Part shown: positions 26,514-34,449 of the stretch, piece by piece | How the letters are laid out: the number at the start of each line of letters is the position of its first letter | Position numbering within the stretch: the stretch's first letter is position 1 | NCBI RefSeq assembly: GCF_004795895.1 | Contig: NZ_CP039250.1 | Coordinates: 1,426,001-1,490,000 of the forward strand | Direction of reading: 5' to 3' | Length of the DNA: 64,000 bases | Source: Sphingopyxis sp. PAMC25046 | GTDB taxonomy: Bacteria; Pseudomonadota; Alphaproteobacteria; Sphingomonadales; Sphingomonadaceae | Notes under the pieces: model-generated | The model's database searches: none | What the model saw: only the letters and a program-made list of their open reading frames with translations | What the model was told of the DNA's origin: nothing | Made by a program: the position numbers and the translations under genes

Positions 26514-27289
26514 TGCCCGATACCCCCGATCCGGTTGCGGCGCTGCTTGCCGCGCGCCTTTCGGGGCAGGCGCTTCCCGCCTTTCCCGCGCCGGTTCCCG
26601 CGACGCTGGCGGAGGCTTATACGGTCCAGCGGCGCCTTGCCGCCGCGCTCGGCGCGCCGGTGCTCGGCTGGAAGGTCGGCCGCATCCCGCCCGCGCTCGT
26701 CGAAACGCTCGGTGCCGAGCGCGTCGCGGGCCCCGTGCTGCGCGTCGCCGAACTCGACGGAGACAGGCCGGGCGAGGCCCTTATCTTCAGGGACGGCGCG
26801 GGCGCGATCGAGTCCGAGGTGATGCTGCGCCTCTGCGCCGTGCCCGACGGGCGCGTGACCGCGGACGACGGCGCCCGCTGGGTCGACGAGATCCGCGCGG
26901 GGTTCGAGGTCGCAAGCTCGCCCGCGCCCGACGTCCATAACCACGCCCCCTATGGCATTATCGCCGACATCGGCATCAACAATGGCCTGCTGCTCGGTCC
27001 GCGGCTCGATCCTGCGGATTTCGCGACGCTCGGGGTCGAAACGCGGATCGACGGCGTGGCGGTCGGCAGCGGGCGGGCGATCGACGTGCTCGACGGACCG
27101 TGGGGCGCGCTCGATTTCCTCGCCGACCTCCATCGCCGCGGCGTCATCGAACTCAAGCCCGGGCAATGGATTTCCGCTGGCGCGATCACCGGGGTCCATC
27201 CGATCGCGATCGGCCAGACCGCGACCGCCCGTTTCGGCGCCGCCGCCATCGCCTGCACCGCCGCCGCCGAAACCGGATTCCACGCATGA
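26513..27289 (+). CDS. 2-keto-4-pentenoate hydratase-like protein (FAH superfamily)
   Basis: This 258-residue protein resembles MhpD/2-oxopent-4-enoate hydratases. It has GWKVGRIPPALVETLG near residue 52, an Ile-Glu-Ser-Glu segment (GAIESEVMLRL) expected to bind the metal, and SAGAITGVHPIAIGQTATARF near the C-terminus. Its genes on both sides, with 1- and 4-base overlaps, belong to uronate metabolism. A role on a keto-deoxy-uronate intermediate or a side product is possible, but I know no established step for it in the DEH-KDG-KDPG route. The function in this locus is therefore open. Confidence 0.7.
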   Translation: MPDTPDPVAALLAARLSGQALPAFPAPVPATLAEAYTVQRRLAAALGAPVLGWKVGRIPPALVETLGAERVAGPVLRVAELDGDRPGEALIFRDGAGAIESEVMLRLCAVPDGRVTADDGARWVDEIRAGFEVASSPAPDVHNHAPYGIIADIGINNGLLLGPRLDPADFATLGVETRIDGVAVGSGRAIDVLDGPWGALDFLADLHRRGVIELKPGQWISAGAITGVHPIAIGQTATARFGAAAIACTAAAETGFHA

Positions 27290-28305
27290 TCGCTCCTCCC
27301 CGCAGCATCGCCTGTTTCGGCGAAATCGTCATGCGCGTCTCGGTTCCGCCGGGCGAACTGCCGCTGCAATCGGCGCGGTTCGGCGCGCATGTCGGCGGCG
27401 CCGAGGCGAATGTCGCCGTCGCGCTCGCCGCGCTCGGCCGCGCTACCGCGATGATCAGCGCGGTCCCCGAAGGTCCGATCGGCGACGGCGTCATGGGCGA
27501 ACTGCGCCGCCATGGCGTCGATACCACGTCGGTGCGCCGTCCCGCGGGCCGCATGGGCCTCTATTATCATCTCCCGGGCGGCCCGATGCGCCCCGCCCAG
27601 GTCGTCTACGACCGCGCCGGCTCGGCCTTCGCGGCGGCGCAGCCCGACGATTGGGATTGGGACCGCTTGCTCGAGGGCATCGGCTGGCTGCACGTCTCGG
27701 GCGTTACCCCCGCGCTCGGGCCGGACAGCGCTGCCGCGACGCTCGAAGCCGTCACCCGCGCCCGCGCGGCCGGAATCGGCGTGTCATTCGACGGCAATTG
27801 GCGCGGGCGTTTGTGGGAACGCTGGCAGCCCGATCCGGCGGCGATCCTGAAACCGATTGTTGCGCAGGCATCCTTGCTTTTCGGCAATCATCGCGACGCG
27901 GGGCTGCTGCTGGGCCGCGAATTTTCGGGCGAGGGCGAAGACCGGCGGCGCGAGGCGGCGATCGCATTGTTCGACCATTTTCCTTCGCTCGAACATATCG
28001 CCTCGACCGCGCGCGAAATCCTCGGCCCCGAGGTCCATCGAATTACCGCGCGCGTCGATACGCGGGACGACCGTGGCGCGAGCGACTCCACCCTCATCAC
28101 GCCGGTGATCGACCGGGTCGGGACCGGCGACGCGTTCGCAGCGGGCGTTCTCGACGGCCTGTGGAGCGGTAAGAACCTCGCCGATGCGGCGACGCACGGC
28201 CTTGCGCTCGCGGCGCTCAAACATGGGCTGCACGGCGATTTCGCGCCATTCGCGCGGTCGGTGCTGGACCGCGCGTCCAGTGCCGCACAGGATATTGCAC
28301 GCTAG
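27286..28305 (+). CDS. kdgK: 2-keto-3-deoxygluconate kinase (PfkB family)
   Basis: The 339-residue protein has the ribokinase/PfkB layout: FGEIVMRV at the N-terminus, the substrate-side HVGGAEANVAVALAALG (about 35-51) and the anion-hole/catalytic motif DRVGTGDAFAAGVLDG (about 275-290) with the catalytic Asp. KDG kinases share the short N-terminal signature and this length. Its ATG overlaps the preceding stop (ATGA). It would convert KDG to KDPG. The KDPG aldolase needed to finish the route is not in the window. Confidence 0.85.
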   Translation: MIAPPRSIACFGEIVMRVSVPPGELPLQSARFGAHVGGAEANVAVALAALGRATAMISAVPEGPIGDGVMGELRRHGVDTTSVRRPAGRMGLYYHLPGGPMRPAQVVYDRAGSAFAAAQPDDWDWDRLLEGIGWLHVSGVTPALGPDSAAATLEAVTRARAAGIGVSFDGNWRGRLWERWQPDPAAILKPIVAQASLLFGNHRDAGLLLGREFSGEGEDRRREAAIALFDHFPSLEHIASTAREILGPEVHRITARVDTRDDRGASDSTLITPVIDRVGTGDAFAAGVLDGLWSGKNLADAATHGLALAALKHGLHGDFAPFARSVLDRASSAAQDIAR

Positions 28306-28406
28306 GGTTCGCAACGGTAGAGTCTCCCGACGGAGGCCACGTCCTCGCCCGGCTATACCGGGGTCTCAAGTCCGGGACGGCCCGGCAGCTCGATAAGGAG
28401 GCTGCC
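28306..28406 (+). promoter_or_regulatory. Structured leader of the guanidinium exporter gene; candidate guanidine-sensing element
   Basis: Hairpins seen in order: GTCTCC/GGAGGC with loop CGAC, CCCGG/CCGGG with loop CTATA, and CCGGG/CCCGG with loop ACGG (28372-28385). Last, GGCAGC (28384-28389) pairs with GCTGCC (28401-28406), placing the AAGGAG ribosome-binding site in the loop. A stem capped by ACGR is the hallmark of each half of guanidine-II riboswitches, which often precede gdx/sugE. Only one such hairpin is clear. The CTAGGGTTC at its 5' end recalls guanidine-I RNAs, but the rest of that consensus is not visible. Class assignment is therefore open. Confidence 0.45.
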
Positions 28407-28727
28407 ATGGCCTGGATATATTTGACGATCGCCGGAATTTTCGAAGTCGTGTGGGCTTTCTCGATGAAGCAGTCCGAAGGCTTCACGCGCCCGGGCGCGA
28501 CCGCCGTCACCATCGCCGCGATGATCGTGAGTTTCGCGCTGCTCGCGCTGTCGATGAAATCGCTGCCGCTCGGCACCGCCTATACGATCTGGACCGGGAT
28601 CGGCGCCGTCGGCGCCTTCCTCGTCGGCATCTTCATCCTCGGCGAACAGGCGAACGCGATGCGGATCGTCGCCGCGCTGCTGATCGTCAGCGGCCTCATC
28701 CTGATGAAGCTGTCGTCGACTGCGTGA
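28407..28727 (+). CDS. gdx: SMR-family guanidinium exporter Gdx (SugE type)
   Basis: The 106-residue protein has four membrane helices and the Gdx-specific start MAWIYLTIAGIFEVVWAFSMK, with the essential Glu at position 13, followed by GYT-equivalent GFTRPGAT. The YTIWTGIGAVG segment is typical of the SugE/Gdx subgroup rather than EmrE. It works as an antiparallel dimer in the inner membrane, exporting guanidinium in exchange for protons. The ribosome-binding site AAGGAG lies inside a predicted hairpin, so translation is probably controlled by the leader. Confidence 0.88.
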   Translation: MAWIYLTIAGIFEVVWAFSMKQSEGFTRPGATAVTIAAMIVSFALLALSMKSLPLGTAYTIWTGIGAVGAFLVGIFILGEQANAMRIVAALLIVSGLILMKLSSTA

Positions 28728-28732
28728 GCGAC

Positions 28733-28765
28733 GCCCGCCGGGCTTTCGAAGAAAACACGGCGGGC
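28733..28765. terminator. Hairpin between convergent gdx and PTS genes
   Basis: GCCCGCCG (28733-28740) and CGGCGGGC (28758-28765) form an 8-bp perfect stem just after the gdx stop and before the 3' end of the minus-strand PTS gene. No T-tract follows on either strand, so termination would be weak or factor-assisted. Confidence 0.4.
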
Positions 28766-28800
28766 GCCAAGGGCAAACGGCGGGAAGACCGCCGCCCTGT

Positions 28801-30480
28801 TCAGATCAGGATGTGACAGACATCGGGCGCGGGCCGGACGAGCCCGCGCGTCAGCCGCGCCAGCGCGCCTTCGTCGACCTGCGCCGCATCGGCGAGTTCG
28901 ACCCGGTAGCGGCCGTGGAGCGCGCGGACCGAACGCACATTCGCGGTGCCGCCAAGCGCACCGGCCAAATCGTCGGGCAGGGTCGCATCCGCTCCGTTCC
29001 CGCTCGCTGCGGGGGCAGGGGCCGCGATAGCAGTCCCGCCGCTGGCTAGCGCGCCGCGGATTTCCTCGGCGACCAGATCGGCGACCGGGCCCAGAACGAC
29101 CTGCGCCGCGTTTTCCGACGGCCGGATGATGCCGCGCGCGCCGAGCGCGGTCAGCGCCGCGTCGTCCACCGCCGACTGATCGGCGACGATCAGGCGCAGG
29201 CGCGTCGTACACGCGTCGACGCTGACGAGATTCGCCGCACCGCCGAGCGCTGCGATAAAGGCTTCGCCGCGCACGCCGCCGGTCGAAACGGTCGATGTCT
29301 CGGCGACCTCGCCCCGCTCGCGTCCCGGCGTCGTCAGGTCGAATCGGCGGATGAAGAAGCGGAACAGGCCGTAATAGAGCAGCGCGTAAACTGCCCCGAC
29401 CGGCAGCAGCATCCACGGCCGCGTCGCGAGGCTGAAATTGAGCACATAGTCGAAGAGCCCCGCCGAAAAGCCGAAGCCGAGCCGGATGTCGAGCGCGTCC
29501 ATCAGCGCCATTGACACGCCCATCAGCAGCGCGTGGATCGCATAGAGTAAGGGCGCGACGAACATGAAGGTGAACTCGATCGGTTCGGTCACCCCGGTCA
29601 AAAAGCTGGTGAGCGCCAGCGAAAGCAGCATCCCGCCGACCGCTTTGCGCCGCTCGGGCCGCGCCTCGTGATACATGGCGAGGCACGCGGCGGGCAGACC
29701 GAACATCATCACCGGGAAAAAGCCCGACATGAACGCGCCCGCGGTTGGATCGCCCGCGAAGAAGCGGCGGAGATCACCGGTCGCGCCCGCGAAATCGCCG
29801 ACGACGAACCAGGCGGCATTGTTGATGATATGGTGCAATCCGGTGACGATCAGCAGCCGGTTGAGCACGCCATAGACGAACAGGCCCGCGCCGCCGCTTT
29901 CGACGACGGTACGGCTCGCGGCGTCGATCGCGCCGCTGATATGCGCATAGCCGTAACCGATCACCGCCGCGAGCAGCAGCCCTGCAACGCCGCTCGCGAT
30001 CGGTACGAAGCGCCGCCCGCCGAAGAAGGCGAGATATTCGGGCAGGGCGATCGCCGCGAAACGGTTATAGAAATTGCCGCCGATCAATCCCGACAGGATG
30101 CCGATGGGCACCTCGAGCTTGTCGATCTGCGTCAGCGCCCAGTTCTTGCCTGCCAGCGCCGCCGCCGCCTCGGGCCATCCGGCGCCGAGGTCAGCCGGCG
30201 CGGTCATGAAGGTCTGCGCGCCGGTCGTCGTGACCAGATAGCAGACGACCCCCGCGAGCGCCGCCGCGCCATTGCCGTCGCGCGCAAAGCCGACCGCGAC
30301 GCCGATCGCGAAGAGGATGCCCAGATTCTCGAAGATCGCCGCGCCCGCCGCCGAGACGAAGGCGATGTCGAGCAGGTCGGGCTGGCCGATGCGCAGCAGC
30401 AGCCCCGCGATCGGCAACACCGCGATCGGCAACATCAGCGCGCGGCCGAGCGGCTGGAGCGTTTCGAGTATCTTCCGCAT
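28801..30480 (-). CDS. nagE: GlcNAc-type PTS permease EIIC-EIIB with extra degenerate EIIB
   Basis: The 559-residue protein has an EIIC domain (about 1-380; MRKILETLQPLGRALMLPIA start, LTGVTEPIEFTFMF signature). An EIIB domain (about 400-475) follows, with the phospho-Cys in SVDACTTRLRL. A further C-terminal segment (about 500-559) repeats the EIIB pattern (ALGGTANVRSV then RALHGRYRV), but Leu replaces the Cys. EIIA is absent here and supplied by the preceding fused protein. The ATG at 30480 overlaps the stop of that gene (TGATG). It should import and phosphorylate GlcNAc, supported by nagA and nagB-II upstream. Confidence 0.87.
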   Translation of the reverse strand: MRKILETLQPLGRALMLPIAVLPIAGLLLRIGQPDLLDIAFVSAAGAAIFENLGILFAIGVAVGFARDGNGAAALAGVVCYLVTTTGAQTFMTAPADLGAGWPEAAAALAGKNWALTQIDKLEVPIGILSGLIGGNFYNRFAAIALPEYLAFFGGRRFVPIASGVAGLLLAAVIGYGYAHISGAIDAASRTVVESGGAGLFVYGVLNRLLIVTGLHHIINNAAWFVVGDFAGATGDLRRFFAGDPTAGAFMSGFFPVMMFGLPAACLAMYHEARPERRKAVGGMLLSLALTSFLTGVTEPIEFTFMFVAPLLYAIHALLMGVSMALMDALDIRLGFGFSAGLFDYVLNFSLATRPWMLLPVGAVYALLYYGLFRFFIRRFDLTTPGRERGEVAETSTVSTGGVRGEAFIAALGGAANLVSVDACTTRLRLIVADQSAVDDAALTALGARGIIRPSENAAQVVLGPVADLVAEEIRGALASGGTAIAAPAPAASGNGADATLPDDLAGALGGTANVRSVRALHGRYRVELADAAQVDEGALARLTRGLVRPAPDVCHILI

Positions 30481-32969
30481 CACCGTGTCTCCTCGAACGC
30501 GCGGGCGAGCGCGCGAACCTCCGCCGCCGATTTGCATTGCAGCGCCAGCGCCGCATGCGCTTGCGCCTCGGGCAGTGAGAGCCCGCGTACGATCTGTTTC
30601 GCTTCGGCGACGAACCCCGGCACCGCCGACAATTCGGTGACGCCCAGCCCGATCAGGATCGGCAGCGCCGCCGGATCCGACGCCAACCCACCGCACACGC
30701 CGACCCAGCGGCCATGGACGGCGGCAAGGCGGCACGTCTCGCCGATCATCCGCAGCACGGCGGGATGCATCGCGTCGACCCCCGCAGCGACCGCCGGATT
30801 GCCGCGATCCATCGCCAGCACATATTGGGTGAGGTCGTTTGTCCCGATCGACAGGAAATCGGCCTCGGCGGCGAGCAGGTCGGCGGTCATCGCCGCGGCG
30901 GGGGTTTCGACCATCACGCCGACCTCCACCGGTGTCGTGACGCCCATCTCGCCGCGCAGCCTTTCGACCACCGCGCGCACCTGCCTGAGCTCGTCGACGC
31001 TCGCGATCATCGGGATCATGATCTTGCATTGCCCGGCCGGGCTCGTGCGCAGGATCGCGCGAAGCTGCGTTTCGAGGAGGTCGGGCCGCGCCAGCGCCAC
31101 ACGGATGCCGCGTTGGCCGAGCGCCGGATTTTCCTCCGCGTCGAAGGGGATATAGGCCGCGGGCTTGTCGCCGCCGATGTCGAGCAGACGGACGATCACC
31201 GGCCGCTCCGCGAGCGCGTCGGCGATCCCCTGATAGGCAGCGTGCTGCTCATCCTCCGACGGCGCGGTCTCGCGGTCGAGGAACAGGAATTCGCTGCGCA
31301 CGAGGCCCGATCCTTCGGCCCCTTGCGCGGCGGCGGCTCGCGCTTCGTCAACGCTGCCGACATTGGCGAAGATTTCGATGCGCGTGCCGTCGGCACTGTG
31401 GCACGCGTCTTTCGCCGCCGCTCGCGCCGCTTCGCGCCGCGCGTCGCGCTTCGCGAGCCGCGCCGTAAAGGCTTCGGCGTCGGCGGGGGAGGGCGCCACC
31501 GTGGCATGGCCCAGCTCGGCGTCGAGCAGCAGCGCTGCGCCATCCTCGATGCTGTCCAGCGCGTCGCCCATCGCGACGAGCGCGGGCAGGCCCATCCCCG
31601 CGCACAGGATTGCGACGTGCGACGTAGGCCCTCCGCGCGCGAGGCACAGCCCTGCGGGTCTCGCCGCCGCCAGCGCCACCAGCTCCGACGGCAGCAGATC
31701 TCCCGCCACGACGATCGCGCCCGCCGGGACCGCAGCGCCATTGAGCGCGGTGCCGGTCAGCGCCGCGAGCATCTGCCGCTCGATGTCGATCAGATCGTCG
31801 ATGCGCTCGATCAGATGGGCATTGCCCGTCGCGCGGATCGCGTCGATCTGGTCGTGGATCGCGCCGCGCCACGCGAAACCGGCGCTGTTTCCGGTGGCGA
31901 TCCGCGCTTCGGCGGCGGCGAGCAGTTCGGGATCGCCGATCAGCGCCAGATGCGCCTGCATCACCGACGCAACGCTGCCGCTCGCGCCGTCGGCGCGCGC
32001 GGCGATGCTCGCCCGAACCGCGCCTTGCGCCGCGAGGAGTGCCGCGCGTTCCTCGGCGGCCCCGGCGCCCTCGCGCGCAACGGCGATCTCCGTCTGCCGC
32101 AGCCGTGCAGCGGGTCCCATGGCAAGGCCGGGCGAAGCGATCACGCCGCCGATCTGCCCTGCGCGCAGCGGATCGGTCGCGGCTGCGGACAGGGGCGCGA
32201 CGACCGCCGGCGCCCCTTCGCCCATATCGGTCGCGAGCAACGCGACGACCGCCGCGAGCGCCGCCTCGGCATCGTCGCCGCGCGCCTGCACCACGACCTC
32301 GTCGCCGAACACCGTGCCGAGCGCGAGCAGCGCGACCGTGCTCCGCGCATCACCGCGCTTGTCGCCCTTCGCCAGATGCACGTCCGCCTCGAAGCCGCGC
32401 GCCGCCTCGCCGATCCGCGCCGCGGGCCGTGCGTGGATGCCGTGCGGCAGCGACAGCGTCACCGCATGCTCGACCAGCGTGCCGTCGTCCGAACGCCGCC
32501 GCGCTTCGCCCTGCACCGGAACCAGCGTCATCAGCGCCTCGCATGCGCCGATCGCAGCATCGGTCGTGCGGCGGCCGATTGCGAATGCTTCGGCATTGGT
32601 CACGATGACGGGCGTGATCAGGCTCGTCGCCGAAAGCGCGACGGCGTCGAGGTCGAACCGGATCAGCGGATCGCCGCGCGACACCATATCGCCGATCGCG
32701 ACCAGCGGCTCGAAGCCTTCGCCCTTCAACGTCACCGTATCCAGCCCGATATGGATCAGGACCTCGGCGCCCTCGGCGCTGCGCAGCGATATGGCGTGTC
32801 CCGCTTCGTGCAGCGTCACTACTTCGCCGTCGAACGGCGCGACGACGGTATCGCCGAGCGGCTGGATCGCGACCCCGTCGCCCATCATCCGCTGGGCAAA
32901 GACCGGATCGGGAACATCGTCCAGCGTCGTCGCCCACCCTCTGAGCGGAGAGGTGATGATCAGGCCCAT
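30480..32969 (-). CDS. Fused PTS phosphotransferase EIIA(Glc/Nag)-HPr-EI
   Basis: The 829-residue protein joins three PTS domains. EIIA of the glucose family (about 1-150) has active His73 in VLIHIGLD. HPr (about 168-250) has His179 in PHGIHARPAA. Enzyme I (about 272-829) has His451 in GGPTSHVAIL, a C-terminal PEP-binding barrel with GTNDLTQY, and the Cys in GVCGG. It can carry phosphate from PEP to the EIIB of the next gene. I chose the ATG at 32969 because the eight residues before it (MVENRSKS) are encoded inside a palindromic repeat element; neither start has a good ribosome-binding site. Confidence 0.88.
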   Translation of the reverse strand: MGLIITSPLRGWATTLDDVPDPVFAQRMMGDGVAIQPLGDTVVAPFDGEVVTLHEAGHAISLRSAEGAEVLIHIGLDTVTLKGEGFEPLVAIGDMVSRGDPLIRFDLDAVALSATSLITPVIVTNAEAFAIGRRTTDAAIGACEALMTLVPVQGEARRRSDDGTLVEHAVTLSLPHGIHARPAARIGEAARGFEADVHLAKGDKRGDARSTVALLALGTVFGDEVVVQARGDDAEAALAAVVALLATDMGEGAPAVVAPLSAAATDPLRAGQIGGVIASPGLAMGPAARLRQTEIAVAREGAGAAEERAALLAAQGAVRASIAARADGASGSVASVMQAHLALIGDPELLAAAEARIATGNSAGFAWRGAIHDQIDAIRATGNAHLIERIDDLIDIERQMLAALTGTALNGAAVPAGAIVVAGDLLPSELVALAAARPAGLCLARGGPTSHVAILCAGMGLPALVAMGDALDSIEDGAALLLDAELGHATVAPSPADAEAFTARLAKRDARREAARAAAKDACHSADGTRIEIFANVGSVDEARAAAAQGAEGSGLVRSEFLFLDRETAPSEDEQHAAYQGIADALAERPVIVRLLDIGGDKPAAYIPFDAEENPALGQRGIRVALARPDLLETQLRAILRTSPAGQCKIMIPMIASVDELRQVRAVVERLRGEMGVTTPVEVGVMVETPAAAMTADLLAAEADFLSIGTNDLTQYVLAMDRGNPAVAAGVDAMHPAVLRMIGETCRLAAVHGRWVGVCGGLASDPAALPILIGLGVTELSAVPGFVAEAKQIVRGLSLPEAQAHAALALQCKSAAEVRALARAFEETR

Positions 32970-32975
32970 CGATTT

Positions 32976-33242
32976 AGAGCGGTTTTCGACCATTTCAGAT
33001 CACCGTGATTGGGTCAGGCAGTTCGCTGGCGAGGCGCGGCGCGCGGCAGGGGCGGGTCGCCCCTGCAAGCGACGCAACGCGGCCAGCGGACTGCCTGGCC
33101 CAACCGCTTTGCGGCGGGCCGATTTTGGCCCATTGCTGCGTCGAGATGTCTTGGAATATCGACATATGCCTACGCCATCTCTCCTTGCACTGAGCCAAAA
33201 TCGGCTCCGTCACGGCGACCTGAAATGGTCGAAAACCGCTCT
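32976..33242. repeat. Nested palindromic repeat element (about 267 bp), MITE-like or structured intergenic repeat
   Basis: The ends are 33-bp inverted repeats matching at 31 positions (32976-33008 and 33210-33242). Inside are further inverted pairs: a 19-bp pair with 17 matches (33011-33029/33083-33101), a perfect 9-bp hairpin with a 3-nt loop (33046-33066), a 16-bp pair with 14 matches (33116-33131/33192-33207), and GTCGA/TCGAC between them. No coding frame fits. The element fills the gap between nagA and the PTS fusion gene and contributes the upstream alternative start of the latter. Mobility is inferred from the architecture. Confidence 0.75.
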
Positions 33243-33282
33243 GATCCCCAAAACGTCCGCCGCTTATGATGCGGCTTGTGTA

Positions 33283-34449
33283 TCATTGCGCGGCCAGAAA
33301 ATGGCCCGCTGTCGCTTCCGAAACAATCGCGCCGCCGATCCACGTTGCGCGCGGCGTAAGGCCGGCATCCAGCCACACCCAGTCGGCGCGTTGTCCCGCC
33401 GCGATCGCCCCGATGCGCTCCTCCAGCGACAGGAAGGCGGCGGGCGTCGCGCTCGCCATCGCCGACACGTCGGGCACCGGCAGCCCGGTGACCTCGACCG
33501 TCTTGCGCAGCGCCGACGCCATGTCGAGATGCGTGCCCGCGAGTGTGCCGTCCTCGAAAATGCAGACGCCGTCCTTCACCGCGATGCGCTTGCCCTGCAG
33601 CGTGAATTCGCTGACGTCGGTGCCGACGCTCGGCATCGCGTCGGTGACGAGCATGATGCGCTCCTTGCCCTTCACCCGCACCGCCAGCCGCACGACGGCG
33701 GGGTGCAGGTGGACGTCGTCGACGATCAGCCCGCAATAGCTGTCCGAATCGAACGCCGCGCCGACCGCGCCGGGGTTGCGGTGGTGCAGCGGCGACATCG
33801 CGTTGAACAAATGGGTGAAGCCCGACAATCCCGCGCCGATCGCGCGCTGCGCCTCGTCATAGGTCGCGTCGCTATGCCCCGCGCTGACGATCACGCCGTG
33901 GCGGACGAGCGTGCGGATATCCTCCTCGTCGCACAATTCGGGCGCGAGCGTCAGCATCACGCGCCCGCGGTGCGGCGCGGTGAGCGTCGCCAATATCTCG
34001 GTATCGAGGCGGCGGATGCGATGCGCCTCGTGGATGCCGCGCTTCACCTCGTTGATGAACGGGCCTTCGATATGGATGCCGACGACGCCCGGCACCCCCT
34101 GCTCGATCGCAGCATCGACCGCGGCGAGCGCGGCGGCGATCTGCGCCGGCGTGTCGCTGATCAAGGTTGGCAGGAAGGCGGTGGTGCCGAAGCGCGCGTG
34201 CGCCGCGCCGATAGCGGCGATCGCTTCGACATCGACCTGATCGTTGAACAATACGCCGCCGCCGCCGTTGACCTGCGTGTCGACAAAGCCGGGGAGCAGC
34301 CAGCCGCCTTCCAGATCGACGTCGCGGTCCGCAGGCGTATCGCCCGGCGCGGACACCGCAGTAACGGCGGCGCCCTCGACGGCGATGTCCGCCGCGTCGC
34401 CGGTGCCGCCCGGCAGTGCGACCCGGCCGTTGTGGAAACGAACGATCAT
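33283..34449 (-). CDS. nagA: N-acetylglucosamine-6-phosphate deacetylase
   Basis: This 388-residue amidohydrolase starts MIVRFHNGRVALPGG and has LLPGFVDTQVNGGGGV. It has the metal/active-site motifs GIHIEGPF (Glu), SAGHSDA (His), THLFNAMSPLHHRNPG (His) and catalytic Asp in VTDAMPS. Its length fits the family. It removes acetate from GlcNAc-6-P in the cytoplasm. The start ATG at 34449 overlaps the stop of the isomerase gene (ATGA), so the two are translated together. The downstream gap holds the palindromic repeat element. Confidence 0.93.
   Translation of the reverse strand: MIVRFHNGRVALPGGTGDAADIAVEGAAVTAVSAPGDTPADRDVDLEGGWLLPGFVDTQVNGGGGVLFNDQVDVEAIAAIGAAHARFGTTAFLPTLISDTPAQIAAALAAVDAAIEQGVPGVVGIHIEGPFINEVKRGIHEAHRIRRLDTEILATLTAPHRGRVMLTLAPELCDEEDIRTLVRHGVIVSAGHSDATYDEAQRAIGAGLSGFTHLFNAMSPLHHRNPGAVGAAFDSDSYCGLIVDDVHLHPAVVRLAVRVKGKERIMLVTDAMPSVGTDVSEFTLQGKRIAVKDGVCIFEDGTLAGTHLDMASALRKTVEVTGLPVPDVSAMASATPAAFLSLEERIGAIAAGQRADWVWLDAGLTPRATWIGGAIVSEATAGHFLAAQ

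Noticed and set aside
28306..28406. Classical guanidine-I (ykkC) riboswitch
   Set aside because: Only CTAGGGTTC resembles the class; the other conserved blocks could not be found by eye, so I kept the element as an unclassified structured leader.
32970..32993. Upstream ATG of the PTS fusion gene (MVENRSKS extension)
   Set aside because: The eight codons lie inside or at the edge of the palindromic repeat element and have no family counterpart; the ATG at 32969 starts directly before the EIIA domain.
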